From: an uncultured Alphaproteobacteria bacterium
GTDB lineage: Bacteria > Pseudomonadota > Alphaproteobacteria > HIMB59 > GCA-002718135
Direction of reading: 5' to 3'
Assembly (NCBI GenBank): GCA_902592345.1
Contig: CACJEE010000013.1
Coordinates: 1-32,916, forward strand
Length of the DNA: 32,916 nucleotides
The notes beneath the pieces are model-generated. The model was not told where the DNA came from and made no database searches. It saw nothing but the letters and a program-made list of their open reading frames with translations. A program made the position numbers and the translations under genes. Below are positions 8,818-17,280 of the stretch, in pieces (position 1 is the first letter of the stretch; the number at the start of each line of letters is the position of its first letter).

Positions 8818-11091
8818 TTAATTCAAACTATTCAATATATTTTCTGGTGTAGCAGGTGCTATTAATTTTGTTGAATCTTTATTAGAATTAGCATTAAAAA
8901 CTGCATCTTTAATTGCAAAAAATACTGATAAAGCTAACATAAATGGAGGCTCTCCTACAGCTTTCGATCTATTTACAACATTTTCTATATTGTAACCTTT
9001 TTTAAATATCTCAACATTAAATTTGTTAGGAATTTCTCCAGCTGTTGGTATTTTATATGTTGATGGACTATGAGATAAAATATTTCCATTTTTATTCCAT
9101 GATATTTCTTCAGTTGTTAGCCAACCAAGACCTTGAACAAAACCTCCTTCAATTTGTCCCACATCTATTCTTTGATTTATTGAATTACCCACATCATGAA
9201 TAATATCAACTTGTAATAATTTGTTCTCACCTGTTAATGTATCAATTATTACTTCGCTAACAGCTGCACCATAAGCAAAATATAAAAAAGGTCTACCAGA
9301 GAGATCTTTAACATTAACGTTTATTTTTGGAGTTTTATAAAAACCTGATGAATAAAGTTTTACTCGATTAAGATAAGCTTTTGAAATAACTTCATTAAAG
9401 AGTAAAGTTTTTTTATCACACATAATTTTTCCATTTTGATATATAATCTTTTTAGTTTTGTAGTATTTTTTAATAAATGAATCTAATTCTAATTTAATGT
9501 TATAAATAGCATTTAGTATTGCACCTCCATTTAAATCTGTAGTTGCAGATGCTGCACTAGCAGATGTGTTTGAAATCTTTTCAGTATCTGTTGACGATAT
9601 TTTAATATCACTGATGTCTAGTCCAAATTCATTTGCTGCCACAAGAGCTAATTTAGTCATTAAACCTTGACCCATTTCAATGCCCCCATGATTTAAATGA
9701 ATAGATCCATCAGTATAAATATGAACTAGAGCACCTGCTTGATTTAAATGAGTGGTTGTAAAAGATATTCCAAATTTTACAGGAGTTATTGCAATCCCTT
9801 TTTTAAGAATAGAATTTGATTTGTTAAATTTTTCAATTTCTTTTTTTCTTTTAATATACTTAGATTTATTTTTTAAATTATTAAAAATTTCTTCAATAAT
9901 ATTATCTTCAATTTTCATTCCATAATGGGTAATGTTATTTGTATTTATTTTATAAAAATTTTGAGCTCTTATTTTTGCAGGATCTTTTTTTAAATGATGA
10001 GAGATATGATCAATTATATTTTCAATACAGAACATTCCTTGGGGACCACCAAATCCTCTAAAGGCAGTGTTTGATACTGTGTTTGTTTTGCATCGATGTG
10101 ATGTAAGCTCAAGATTAGGAATATAATAGGCATTATCTATATGATAAATAGCTCTGTCATTTATGGCTCCTGATAAATCAGCAGAAATACCACAATTTGA
10201 TGCCATTAAAATTTTTAGTCCATTAATTTTTCCATCATTTGAAAATCCTACTTCATAATCAAATTTAAACTGATGTCTTTTACCAGTCATGATCATGTCA
10301 TCATCTCTATCAATACGAAGTTTTACTGGTCTATTTAATTTTTTTGCAGCAATAGTGCTTATAGCAGCAAATAAAAATGATTGAGTTTCTTTACCTCCAA
10401 ATCCACCACCAATTCTTCTTACTTTAACATTTATACTATTAAATTTTTGCTTAACTACTTTTGCTACTATTTGCTGTGTTTCAGATGGGTGTTGCGTTGA
10501 GGAATAAATCAAAAAATTGTTATCTTCTTGAGGAATTGTTAATGCAATTTGTCCTTCTAAATAAAAGTGATCTTGACCTCCGCATTCTAACTTTCCTTTC
10601 AATTGATGATTGGAATTTTTTATAGCCATCCATGCTTTTCCCTTTTTGATAACTTTTGATTTTAATACGAAACTTTTTTTCTTAATTGCTTCTTCAATAG
10701 TTAATATAGGTTTGAGTTTTTTTATTTTGATTTTTGCATTTTGTGCAGCTTGCCTTGCTAATTTTGTAGAAGTTGCAATTACTGCAAATATTGGCTGTCC
10801 ATAATATTCAATATTTTTAGATGTAAATATTTTATCTCCCTTAAAAATGGGCCCAACATCATTTTGCCCTTCAATATCACTTTCCGTAATTATATCTATG
10901 ACTCCCTCTGAATTAAGAACATTTGTGAAATCTATTCTCTGAATTGTACCTTTACTGACATTACTAAAACCTATAGCGGCGTGCAAAAGATTTTGAGGTT
11001 CTGGAATATCATCAGTGTAAATAGCCTTCCCAGTTACATGTTTTGAAGCACTCTCGTGTTCTATATTTTTTACAAACATTTTAGTATTCAT
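8818..11091 (-). CDS. xdhB: Xanthine dehydrogenase, molybdenum-binding large subunit XdhB
   Basis: 757 aa from the ATG at 11091. The frame is open to an ATG at 11121, which would overlap xdhA by 41 bp. A third ATG at 11079 follows the xdhA stop as TAAAATG. Homologues begin about 12-17 residues before HVTG, so 11091 or 11079 is likeliest. With XdhA it oxidises hypoxanthine and xanthine to urate using NAD+. Cofactor and active-site motifs are intact: GGGFGGKE (228-235), FRGFGGPQG (344-352), GGIEMGQG (469-476) and AVGEPP with the putative catalytic Glu714. These support purine oxidation over a CO- or aldehyde-dehydrogenase paralogue. Confidence 0.94.
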   Translation of the reverse strand: MNTKMFVKNIEHESASKHVTGKAIYTDDIPEPQNLLHAAIGFSNVSKGTIQRIDFTNVLNSEGVIDIITESDIEGQNDVGPIFKGDKIFTSKNIEYYGQPIFAVIATSTKLARQAAQNAKIKIKKLKPILTIEEAIKKKSFVLKSKVIKKGKAWMAIKNSNHQLKGKLECGGQDHFYLEGQIALTIPQEDNNFLIYSSTQHPSETQQIVAKVVKQKFNSINVKVRRIGGGFGGKETQSFLFAAISTIAAKKLNRPVKLRIDRDDDMIMTGKRHQFKFDYEVGFSNDGKINGLKILMASNCGISADLSGAINDRAIYHIDNAYYIPNLELTSHRCKTNTVSNTAFRGFGGPQGMFCIENIIDHISHHLKKDPAKIRAQNFYKINTNNITHYGMKIEDNIIEEIFNNLKNKSKYIKRKKEIEKFNKSNSILKKGIAITPVKFGISFTTTHLNQAGALVHIYTDGSIHLNHGGIEMGQGLMTKLALVAANEFGLDISDIKISSTDTEKISNTSASAASATTDLNGGAILNAIYNIKLELDSFIKKYYKTKKIIYQNGKIMCDKKTLLFNEVISKAYLNRVKLYSSGFYKTPKINVNVKDLSGRPFLYFAYGAAVSEVIIDTLTGENKLLQVDIIHDVGNSINQRIDVGQIEGGFVQGLGWLTTEEISWNKNGNILSHSPSTYKIPTAGEIPNKFNVEIFKKGYNIENVVNRSKAVGEPPFMLALSVFFAIKDAVFNANSNKDSTKLIAPATPENILNSLN

Positions 11092-12505
11092 ACAATGTAA
11101 CTTTTTTATTATTATACTCATTCCAGAATCTATTTAATAAGTTTGATACAATTTTTGTTCTATAGCTTTTTGAGCTTCTTACATCACTAAGAGGGGAAAA
11201 TTCTTTTGAGATAATTTTTTTTGCTTTTGAAATATTATCAAGATTAATTTTTTTATTTTTTAGGAAGTTTTCTGTTTTTTTAGCATTTTTTGGTATTGCT
11301 GCCATACCACCACAAACTATTTTGATAGATTTAAATTTTTTGTTTTTGATTTCTGTATTAATAGCCATAAAAACTGAGCTAATATCATCATCAATTCTTT
11401 TAGAAATTTTGTAACATTTTAAAATGTTATTTTTACTTTTCAAAGGAATAATTATTTCTTTTATAAATTCTTTTTTTCTCAACTTTGTTTTTCTATAACT
11501 AATAAAATAATCATGAATAGGCACTTTTCGGCTTTTATTTCCATCTAAAATTAATTTAGTGTCTAAGGATATCAAAACAGGCAAACTGTCTCCAATAGGT
11601 GATGCACTACCAATATTTCCGCCTAAAGAAGCAACATTGCGAATTTGTTCAGATCCATAACGTTCAAACATTTCATAAAATTCAGAATAGTATTTTTTTA
11701 AAATATCAAGAATATCATTTATTGGAGTGGCAGCACCGATGTGCAAATTATTTTTTTTAACTTTTATAAAATTTAAATCTTTATTTTGACCAAGATAAAA
11801 AATTTCATCTAAATTTTTTCTTCTCTTGGTAATTTCAAGTGACAAATCTGTCCCCCCAACTAAAAGCGATGGATTCTTGCTTTTAATAAAATCTTTTTTA
11901 AAAGTTTGTAAATTTTTATGTATAAAAAATTTTGAATTATTTTTATTTAAAATAACATCATTTAAATTAATTTTTTTTAATTTTTTTATAATTTCTGATG
12001 AGTCAGTGTTTAAATTTTTATATTTTTTCAAATTTTTCAAAGCATCTTTTATTGGTCTATAGCCTGTGCACCTACATAAATTACCAGATAGATATTTATT
12101 AATATTTTGATTAGTAGGCTTTATTTTGTTTTTATGCATTGCGTACATTGACATCACAAATCCTGGTGTACAAAATCCACATTGAGCTCCATCATAATCA
12201 ACCATACTTTGTTGCACAGGATGTAAATATTTTGACTCTATATGCTCTACCGTTAATAATTGTTTTGAATGAAGTGTGTATAATAGTGTTATACAGGTAT
12301 TTATGCTTTTATATTTTAATTTGTTATCTTTAATTTCTGCTAATACAGCTGTGCACGCACCACAATCTCCTGAAGCACAACCTTCTTTTGTTCCTTTTAA
12401 ATTTTTATAATTTCTAAGATATTCTAATACTGTTGTATTAGTATCAAGATCATTAAGAGTAATCAGCTCATTATTCAATAAGAATTCTATTGAAGAGCTT
12501 GGCAT
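11081..12505 (-). CDS. xdhA: Xanthine dehydrogenase, iron-sulfur/FAD small subunit XdhA
   Basis: 474 aa, the usual two-cluster plus FAD layout. The plant-type [2Fe-2S] domain has Cys43, Cys48, Cys51 (GCASGDCGAC) and Cys71. The second [2Fe-2S] domain has Cys109/Cys112 (QCGFCTPG) and Cys144/Cys146 (NLCRCTGYRP). The FAD domain (about 190-360) includes LVGGTDLSLE and the conserved IRNVASLGGNIGSASPIGD stretch, and a CO-dehydrogenase-flavoprotein-like C-terminal domain follows. The subunit carries electrons from XdhB's molybdenum to NAD+. Its start shares one base with the uraH stop (TAATG), so translation is coupled. Confidence 0.94.
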   Translation of the reverse strand: MPSSSIEFLLNNELITLNDLDTNTTVLEYLRNYKNLKGTKEGCASGDCGACTAVLAEIKDNKLKYKSINTCITLLYTLHSKQLLTVEHIESKYLHPVQQSMVDYDGAQCGFCTPGFVMSMYAMHKNKIKPTNQNINKYLSGNLCRCTGYRPIKDALKNLKKYKNLNTDSSEIIKKLKKINLNDVILNKNNSKFFIHKNLQTFKKDFIKSKNPSLLVGGTDLSLEITKRRKNLDEIFYLGQNKDLNFIKVKKNNLHIGAATPINDILDILKKYYSEFYEMFERYGSEQIRNVASLGGNIGSASPIGDSLPVLISLDTKLILDGNKSRKVPIHDYFISYRKTKLRKKEFIKEIIIPLKSKNNILKCYKISKRIDDDISSVFMAINTEIKNKKFKSIKIVCGGMAAIPKNAKKTENFLKNKKINLDNISKAKKIISKEFSPLSDVRSSKSYRTKIVSNLLNRFWNEYNNKKVTLYEY

Positions 12506-12861
12506 TAACTTCCTCTATATGTTGTATAACTCCAAGGTGATATTAGGAGAGGAACATGATAATGTTCATTTATATCACTTATTCCAAAACGTATTACAAC
12601 ATCATCTAAGAAAGGAATTTCATCAAGTTTAGTGAATTTTCTAAAATACTCCCCACAGAAAAATTGAATTTCATATTTTCCGATACTAAAATGATCGTTT
12701 TCCAAAATTGGTGTATCACATCTCCCATCTTCATTTAGTGTAAAATCTTTAATTTTTTTCTTATCTGCTTCTTCAAATATATAAATACTGCCTTTTATTC
12801 CAGATCCTGGCTTACCATTAAATGTGTCTAACACATGAGTAGTTAAATATCCTTTAGACAT
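12505..12861 (-). CDS. uraH: 5-Hydroxyisourate hydrolase (transthyretin-like)
   Basis: 118 aa, normal for HIUase. It hydrolyses 5-hydroxyisourate, the product of PuuD, to OHCU. The three hallmark regions are present: the N-terminal LTTHVLDTFNGKPG with His9, Arg47 in NEDGRC, and HYHVPLL (100-106) leading to the diagnostic C-terminal tetrapeptide YRGS (115-118), which distinguishes HIUase from transthyretin. No signal peptide is seen, so it is cytoplasmic. It is the first gene of the leftward operon and is divergent from puuE across 52 bp. Confidence 0.95.
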   Translation of the reverse strand: MSKGYLTTHVLDTFNGKPGSGIKGSIYIFEEADKKKIKDFTLNEDGRCDTPILENDHFSIGKYEIQFFCGEYFRKFTKLDEIPFLDDVVIRFGISDINEHYHVPLLISPWSYTTYRGS

Positions 12862-12913
12862 AATCTGTTTTCATTTATACAGTATTTGATTAAATATTAA
12901 ATTAGCTTTTTAA
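12862..12913. promoter_or_regulatory. Divergent promoter region of the two purine operons
   Basis: This 52-bp gap is the only intergenic space between the leftward uraH-xdhABC-guaD-puuD operon and the rightward puuE-uraD-alc-allA-ABC operon. Every gene on each side overlaps or nearly abuts the next, so both promoters should lie here or extend into the first codons. The sequence is almost all A/T. Rightward -10-like TATTAA occurs at 12895-12900, but I cannot assign a convincing -35 or an operator. No regulator gene is adjacent. Confidence 0.5.
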
Positions 12914-13822
12914 ATGTCTGAAATTAGAAATTTTATAGGATACGGTAATCATCCACCACAATTTAAATGGGAGAAGAACGCTAAATTAGCTGTACAATTT
13001 GTTTTAAATTACGAAGAAGGTGGTGAGAACACTGTTTTGAATGGTGATGAACACTCTGAAATATTTTTATCAGAAATAATTGGTGCAAAGCCTGTAATTG
13101 GAGATCGTAACATGAATATGGAGTCTATATATGAATATGGTTCTAGATCAGGTTTTTGGAGAATATATAATGAATTTATAAAAAGAAATCTTCCATTAAC
13201 TATTTTTGGCGTCGGCCTTGCCCTTGAAAAAAATAACGATGTATGTGAAGCAATTAAGAATGCGCAATTTGAAGTAGCAAGTCATGGGTATCGCTGGATC
13301 GATTATCAACATGTTGATCAAAAGACTGAAGAAGAGCATATTATAAAATGCAATGAATCTATTAAAAATATTTTTGGATATTATCCATCAGGTTGGTATA
13401 CTGGACGCACTAGCCCAAATACACGAGATTTAGTTTTAAAAAATACTCAAATTTCATATGATAGTGATGCTTATAATGATGATTTACCATATTGGATTGA
13501 ACATAATAATAAAAAACATCTAATTATACCTTACACATTGGATAACAATGATATGCGATTTGCTACAGCTCAAGGTTTTAACACAGGAGATGATTTTTAT
13601 AATTATTTAAAAGATTCATTTGACACTCTATACAATGAAAGTTCATTAACTGGATCATCAAAAATGATGTCAATTGGTTTACATTGTAGATTAATTGGAA
13701 GACCAGGAAGATTTCAATCGTTAATAAAATTTATAAATTACATAACTGAATTTAAAGATATTTGGATATGCCAAAGAAAAGAAATAGCAGATTTTTGGTA
13801 CAATAATTTTAATGATCGTTGA
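12914..13822 (+). CDS. puuE: Allantoinase, PuuE type (polysaccharide-deacetylase fold)
   Basis: 302 aa. This family opens the allantoin ring to allantoate and is unrelated to the dinuclear-metal AllB amidohydrolases. Visible landmarks are the N-terminal FIGYGNHPP (7-15), LNYEEGGENTVLNGD (31-45), the central ASHGYRWIDYQ (122-132) replacing the deacetylase zinc motif, and GWYTGRTSPNTRDLV (160-174). The full-length fit and the neighbouring OHCU decarboxylase, with which it is fused in some organisms, make the call firm. It starts the rightward purine operon, and its 3' end overlaps uraD by 11 bp. It is cytoplasmic. Confidence 0.95.
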   Translation: MSEIRNFIGYGNHPPQFKWEKNAKLAVQFVLNYEEGGENTVLNGDEHSEIFLSEIIGAKPVIGDRNMNMESIYEYGSRSGFWRIYNEFIKRNLPLTIFGVGLALEKNNDVCEAIKNAQFEVASHGYRWIDYQHVDQKTEEEHIIKCNESIKNIFGYYPSGWYTGRTSPNTRDLVLKNTQISYDSDAYNDDLPYWIEHNNKKHLIIPYTLDNNDMRFATAQGFNTGDDFYNYLKDSFDTLYNESSLTGSSKMMSIGLHCRLIGRPGRFQSLIKFINYITEFKDIWICQRKEIADFWYNNFNDR

Positions 13823-14321
13823 AAATATTAATAAATTAGAAAAATTAGAGTTTATAAATATTTTCAAAAATATTTTTGAAAACTCTGATTTTATTACTCA
13901 TGATGTTGAAGGATTAAGGCCTTTTAAAAATAAATCAGACGTGATTGATAGTTTTATAAATATTTTTAACTCACTTTCTATGGAAGTTAAAATTAATATT
14001 GTAAAATCTCATCCTGATCTTGGAGATAAAATAAAAATTGCAGAGGGCCTTACTGAATTTTCTTCACTAGAACAATCAGGAGCTGGTTTGACTAATTGTA
14101 ATGATGCAGAATTCAAAAAATTTCATAAACTTAATGATAAATTTAAAAAAAAGTTTAGCATACCATTTATTTTTGCCATTAGAGGAAAGACAAAAATTGA
14201 AATATTTAATGAATTTGAAAGTAGATTAAAATCAGATAATATCGAAGAAGAACTTGACAAATCTATAAATCAAGTGAAAAAAATTGCTACCTTAAGATTG
14301 AATGAAATAATACATGAATAA
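13812..14321 (+). CDS. uraD: OHCU decarboxylase
   Basis: 169 aa, the usual length. It decarboxylates 2-oxo-4-hydroxy-4-carboxy-5-ureidoimidazoline stereospecifically to S-allantoin. The catalytic His67 lies in KSHPDLGDK (65-73), followed by LTEFSSLEQSGAGL (80-93) with the conserved Glu87. The C-terminal IPFIFAIRGKTKIEI is the other family signature. It overlaps puuE by 11 bp upstream and alc by 8 bp downstream, so these are co-translated or tightly coupled. All three urate-to-allantoin enzymes (PuuD, UraH, UraD) are therefore present. Confidence 0.95.
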   Translation: MIVENINKLEKLEFINIFKNIFENSDFITHDVEGLRPFKNKSDVIDSFINIFNSLSMEVKINIVKSHPDLGDKIKIAEGLTEFSSLEQSGAGLTNCNDAEFKKFHKLNDKFKKKFSIPFIFAIRGKTKIEIFNEFESRLKSDNIEEELDKSINQVKKIATLRLNEIIHE

Positions 14322-15279
14322 ATATACAGTTAAAAATTATATTAATTTAGTCAGTCCTATACTTGGCAGCAAAATATACAGTTATACTGATCAGTTTTTT
14401 GGAAATGCTTCAAGAATGTTAAGTGATAACCCGCCTATATTTAAAGAAAATGTTTATGACAAACATGGCAAATGGATGGATGGATGGGAGACTAGGAGAA
14501 AAAGAACTAAAGGTAATGATTATTGTATTATTAAATTGGGTAAGCCAGGAAAAGTGTCAATTGTTGAAATCGATACGTGTTATTTTAATGGCAACCAACC
14601 AGAATATGCATCATTGGATGTTTGTTTATCTAATAACAATAAATTTATTTGGAAAAACATTTTAAAAAAGAAAAAACTTAAGCCTAATTCAATTCATAAA
14701 TTTAAAATTCAAAACAATTATCCAATTAATTTTGTTAAATTAAATATTTTTCCTGATGGAGGAATAGCAAGATTAAAACTACTAGGTGATTTAAGTTTAA
14801 ATCTAAAGAACACAAAAAAACCTTTAGATTTGGCTAGTGTTTTAAATGGTGCAAAAATAGTAGCTTGTAGTGATGAGCATTTTGGAAAAGCAGAAAATAT
14901 TATAGCTCCAGGTAAATCAATTAACATGGGTAATGGCTGGGAGACTAAAAGAAGAAGAGGTAAAGGGTGTGACTGGATAATAATTAAGTTAGCAGAAACT
15001 GGAACAATAGAGAAATTTAATATTCAAACACATCATTTTAAAGGTAATTATCCAGCAAGTTTTACTATTCAAGGCTCTTTAATAAAACAAAATAAAAATA
15101 CTAATACTATTGTTAACATTAGTAAAAAATGGAGTACAATAATTAATCAAACTAATTTAAAGCCACATCATCAATTGGTGGTTGAAAATAAAGTTAAAAA
15201 GCAAAAATTTAATTTTATCAAATTAAATATTTATCCAGATGGTGGAATATCGCGTTTAAGAATTATAGGAAAAGTCTAA
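14314..15279 (+). CDS. alc: Allantoicase
   Basis: 321 aa with an internal duplication typical of allantoicase. Repeat one (about 15-160) has MDGWETRRKRTKG (55-67) and IFPDGGIARLKLLG (145-158). Repeat two (about 178-321) has GNGWETKRRRGKG (206-218) and IYPDGGISRLRIIG near the C-terminus. The enzyme hydrolyses allantoate to S-ureidoglycolate and urea, so this pathway releases urea rather than ammonia (contrast allantoate amidohydrolase AllC). It overlaps uraD by 8 bp and precedes allA by 8 bp, the next step. It is cytoplasmic. Confidence 0.95.
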   Translation: MNKYTVKNYINLVSPILGSKIYSYTDQFFGNASRMLSDNPPIFKENVYDKHGKWMDGWETRRKRTKGNDYCIIKLGKPGKVSIVEIDTCYFNGNQPEYASLDVCLSNNNKFIWKNILKKKKLKPNSIHKFKIQNNYPINFVKLNIFPDGGIARLKLLGDLSLNLKNTKKPLDLASVLNGAKIVACSDEHFGKAENIIAPGKSINMGNGWETKRRRGKGCDWIIIKLAETGTIEKFNIQTHHFKGNYPASFTIQGSLIKQNKNTNTIVNISKKWSTIINQTNLKPHHQLVVENKVKKQKFNFIKLNIYPDGGISRLRIIGKV

Positions 15280-15287
15280 AAATTCTT

Positions 15288-15779
15288 ATGAGTTATAACA
15301 TCGAAGAAATTACTAAAGAGAAGTTTTCAAAATTTGGTGATTTTATTAATCCTGCAGAAGTTCAATCAACAAATATAAATTTAAACACTACAAAAAGTTA
15401 TTTCGATCTAGCAAATATAGAAATTTATGGAGAAGATAAGAGAGTTCGAATAAATTTATTTGCAGCTAAAAAAAGAAATTTTCCTTTGAAAATTGATATG
15501 CTAGAAAATCATCCATTTAGCTCTCAAGTTTTTTTCCCTCTTGGCAACAACCCTTTTATTGTTGTAGTTTGCCCGGCAAATGAAAAACCAAATTTAAATC
15601 ATTTAAGTATATTTAAAGTAGATAATGGGTTTGGAATTAATTTTAAGCCTAAAGTTTGGCATTTTCCATTAATTTCTATAGATGATGCTAAATTCATAAC
15701 TATTGATAAAAAAAATGATGAAGGTAATTTAGAAATATACAATTTTAGTAACGATGAGGTTTTTTCAATAGATGTCTGA
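15288..15779 (+). CDS. allA: Ureidoglycolate lyase
   Basis: 163 aa, the normal length. It cleaves S-ureidoglycolate to glyoxylate and urea. Signature stretches are FSKFGDFI (13-20), LENHPFSSQVFFPLG (72-86) with the conserved His75, IVVVCPANEKP (91-101) and the cupin-strand FKPKVWHFPL (119-128) with His125. The family also includes dimethylarginine-like cupins of uncertain role, but position after allantoicase makes the lyase function very likely. Its 3' end overlaps the ABC ATPase start by 8 bp, joining catabolism to uptake in one operon. Confidence 0.92.
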   Translation: MSYNIEEITKEKFSKFGDFINPAEVQSTNINLNTTKSYFDLANIEIYGEDKRVRINLFAAKKRNFPLKIDMLENHPFSSQVFFPLGNNPFIVVVCPANEKPNLNHLSIFKVDNGFGINFKPKVWHFPLISIDDAKFITIDKKNDEGNLEIYNFSNDEVFSIDV

Positions 15780-17280
15780 GGATATTTTAACAATTAAGAA
15801 TATATCAAAATCTTTTCCCAAAGTAATTGCGAATAAAAATGTGTCTTTTAATATTAAAAGAAATACTGTTCATGCACTTTTAGGTGAAAATGGTGCTGGT
15901 AAATCTACATTAGTCAAAATTTTATACGGATTATTGAAATCTGATGAAGGAGAAATAATATTTAACAATTACCCTTTAAAAGTTCAGTCACCATCTGAGG
16001 CTAGAAAAAATAAAATTGGAATGGTTTTTCAGCATTTTTCTTTATTTGACTCACTCACAGTTAGAGAAAATCTAATTTTGGGCATTGATCAAAATATGTC
16101 ATTCTCTAACTTACAAGATAAAGTAAATGAAATTTCAAATAGATATAAGCTCCCATTAGATCTCGATGCTCCAATAAATACTCTTTCTGCAGGACAAAAG
16201 CAAAGAGTTGAAATTGTTAGAATTCTTTTACAAGATCCTGAATTATTAATAATGGATGAACCAACATCTGTTTTAACCCCTCAGGAAGTTGAAAGTTTAT
16301 TTGAAACACTTAATACTCTTCTAAAAGAAGGTAGAACTATTTTATATATTACTCATAAATTAGAAGAAGTTATAAATTTATGTCATGAGGTAACCATTTT
16401 AAGAAACGGAGAAGTTATAGAGTCTAGTAAACTCGAAAATGAAACTGCTGAAACTTTAGCAACAAAAATGTTGGGAAAAAAATTAACTGAAATTAAGACT
16501 GATTATTCAAAGATTACTCCAAAAATAAATTTATCTTCTAAAAATTTATCAATAGAATTCAATGATCCTTTTCTTGTTGATTTAAAAAATATTTCTTTTG
16601 ATATTAAAGAAGGAGAAATTTTTGGAATAGCTGGTGTAGCTGGTAATGGACAATCTGAATTAATGAATTTGCTTACAGGAGAGGCTATTGATGGAGTAAG
16701 TGGAGAGTTAGATTTCAATAATATTGATATAAAAAACTTTTCTCCAAAAAAGCGAAGAGATATGTCCATAGCATTTGTTCCAGAAAATAGACTTGGTCAT
16801 AGTGCAGTTCCTGAACTTACATTAAGTGAAAATATTTTATTAAGTCAATTTCCTGATAGTGATTTTCAAAATAATGGAATGATCAGTTTTAAAAATATTG
16901 AAGTTCAAGCAAAAAAAGTAATTGAAAAGTTTAATGTAGTTACACCTGGCCCTGAAGCAAAGGCCTCAAGTTTATCTGGTGGTAATTTGCAAAAATTTGT
17001 TATTGGTAGAGAAATATTATCCAAACCTAAACTCTTAATTATTTCACACCCAACATGGGGAATAGATGCGGGAGCAGAACATGCTATCAGACAATCTTTA
17101 ATTGAATTAGCTAAAAACGGAACTTCAATTATTGTAATTTCACAAGACTTAGACGAACTTATTGAAATTACTCATCGTTTATCAGTTATATTTAATGGAA
17201 AATTATCTAAAAGTTATGACACAAGAGAAATTTCGATTTCTAAAATTGGGTTATTGATGGGAGGACAGCAAGATGATTAA
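15772..17280 (+). CDS. BMP-family ABC importer ATPase with two nucleotide-binding domains
   Basis: 502 aa with tandem ABC domains, as in the YufO/RbsA layout. Domain 1 is complete: Walker A GENGAGKST (38-46), signature LSAGQKQ (138-144) and Walker B LLIMDEP (158-164). Domain 2 is degenerate: its P-loop GVAGNGQSE (288-296) has Gln in place of Lys, and the Walker B is LLIISHP (421-427), with Ser-His replacing Asp-Glu. The signature LSGGNLQK (401-408) is kept. Degeneration of the second domain is common in the nucleoside/BMP branch. With the two permeases and the binding protein downstream it should import a purine base or nucleoside. It overlaps both neighbours by 8 bp. Confidence 0.93.
   Translation: MSEDILTIKNISKSFPKVIANKNVSFNIKRNTVHALLGENGAGKSTLVKILYGLLKSDEGEIIFNNYPLKVQSPSEARKNKIGMVFQHFSLFDSLTVRENLILGIDQNMSFSNLQDKVNEISNRYKLPLDLDAPINTLSAGQKQRVEIVRILLQDPELLIMDEPTSVLTPQEVESLFETLNTLLKEGRTILYITHKLEEVINLCHEVTILRNGEVIESSKLENETAETLATKMLGKKLTEIKTDYSKITPKINLSSKNLSIEFNDPFLVDLKNISFDIKEGEIFGIAGVAGNGQSELMNLLTGEAIDGVSGELDFNNIDIKNFSPKKRRDMSIAFVPENRLGHSAVPELTLSENILLSQFPDSDFQNNGMISFKNIEVQAKKVIEKFNVVTPGPEAKASSLSGGNLQKFVIGREILSKPKLLIISHPTWGIDAGAEHAIRQSLIELAKNGTSIIVISQDLDELIEITHRLSVIFNGKLSKSYDTREISISKIGLLMGGQQDD

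Noticed and set aside
12865-12882. CTGT...ACAG inverted repeat as a purine-regulator operator
   Set aside because: Only 4-bp arms in AT-rich DNA; too likely by chance.
14423-14665. 80-aa frame inside allantoicase, +1 frame
   Set aside because: It lies wholly within the well-supported alc gene and lacks any family likeness.
16840-17060. Loss-of-function mutation in the importer ATPase (Walker B Ser-His in domain 2)
   Set aside because: The second domain is degenerate throughout this transporter branch, and domain 1 is intact, so it is not decay.
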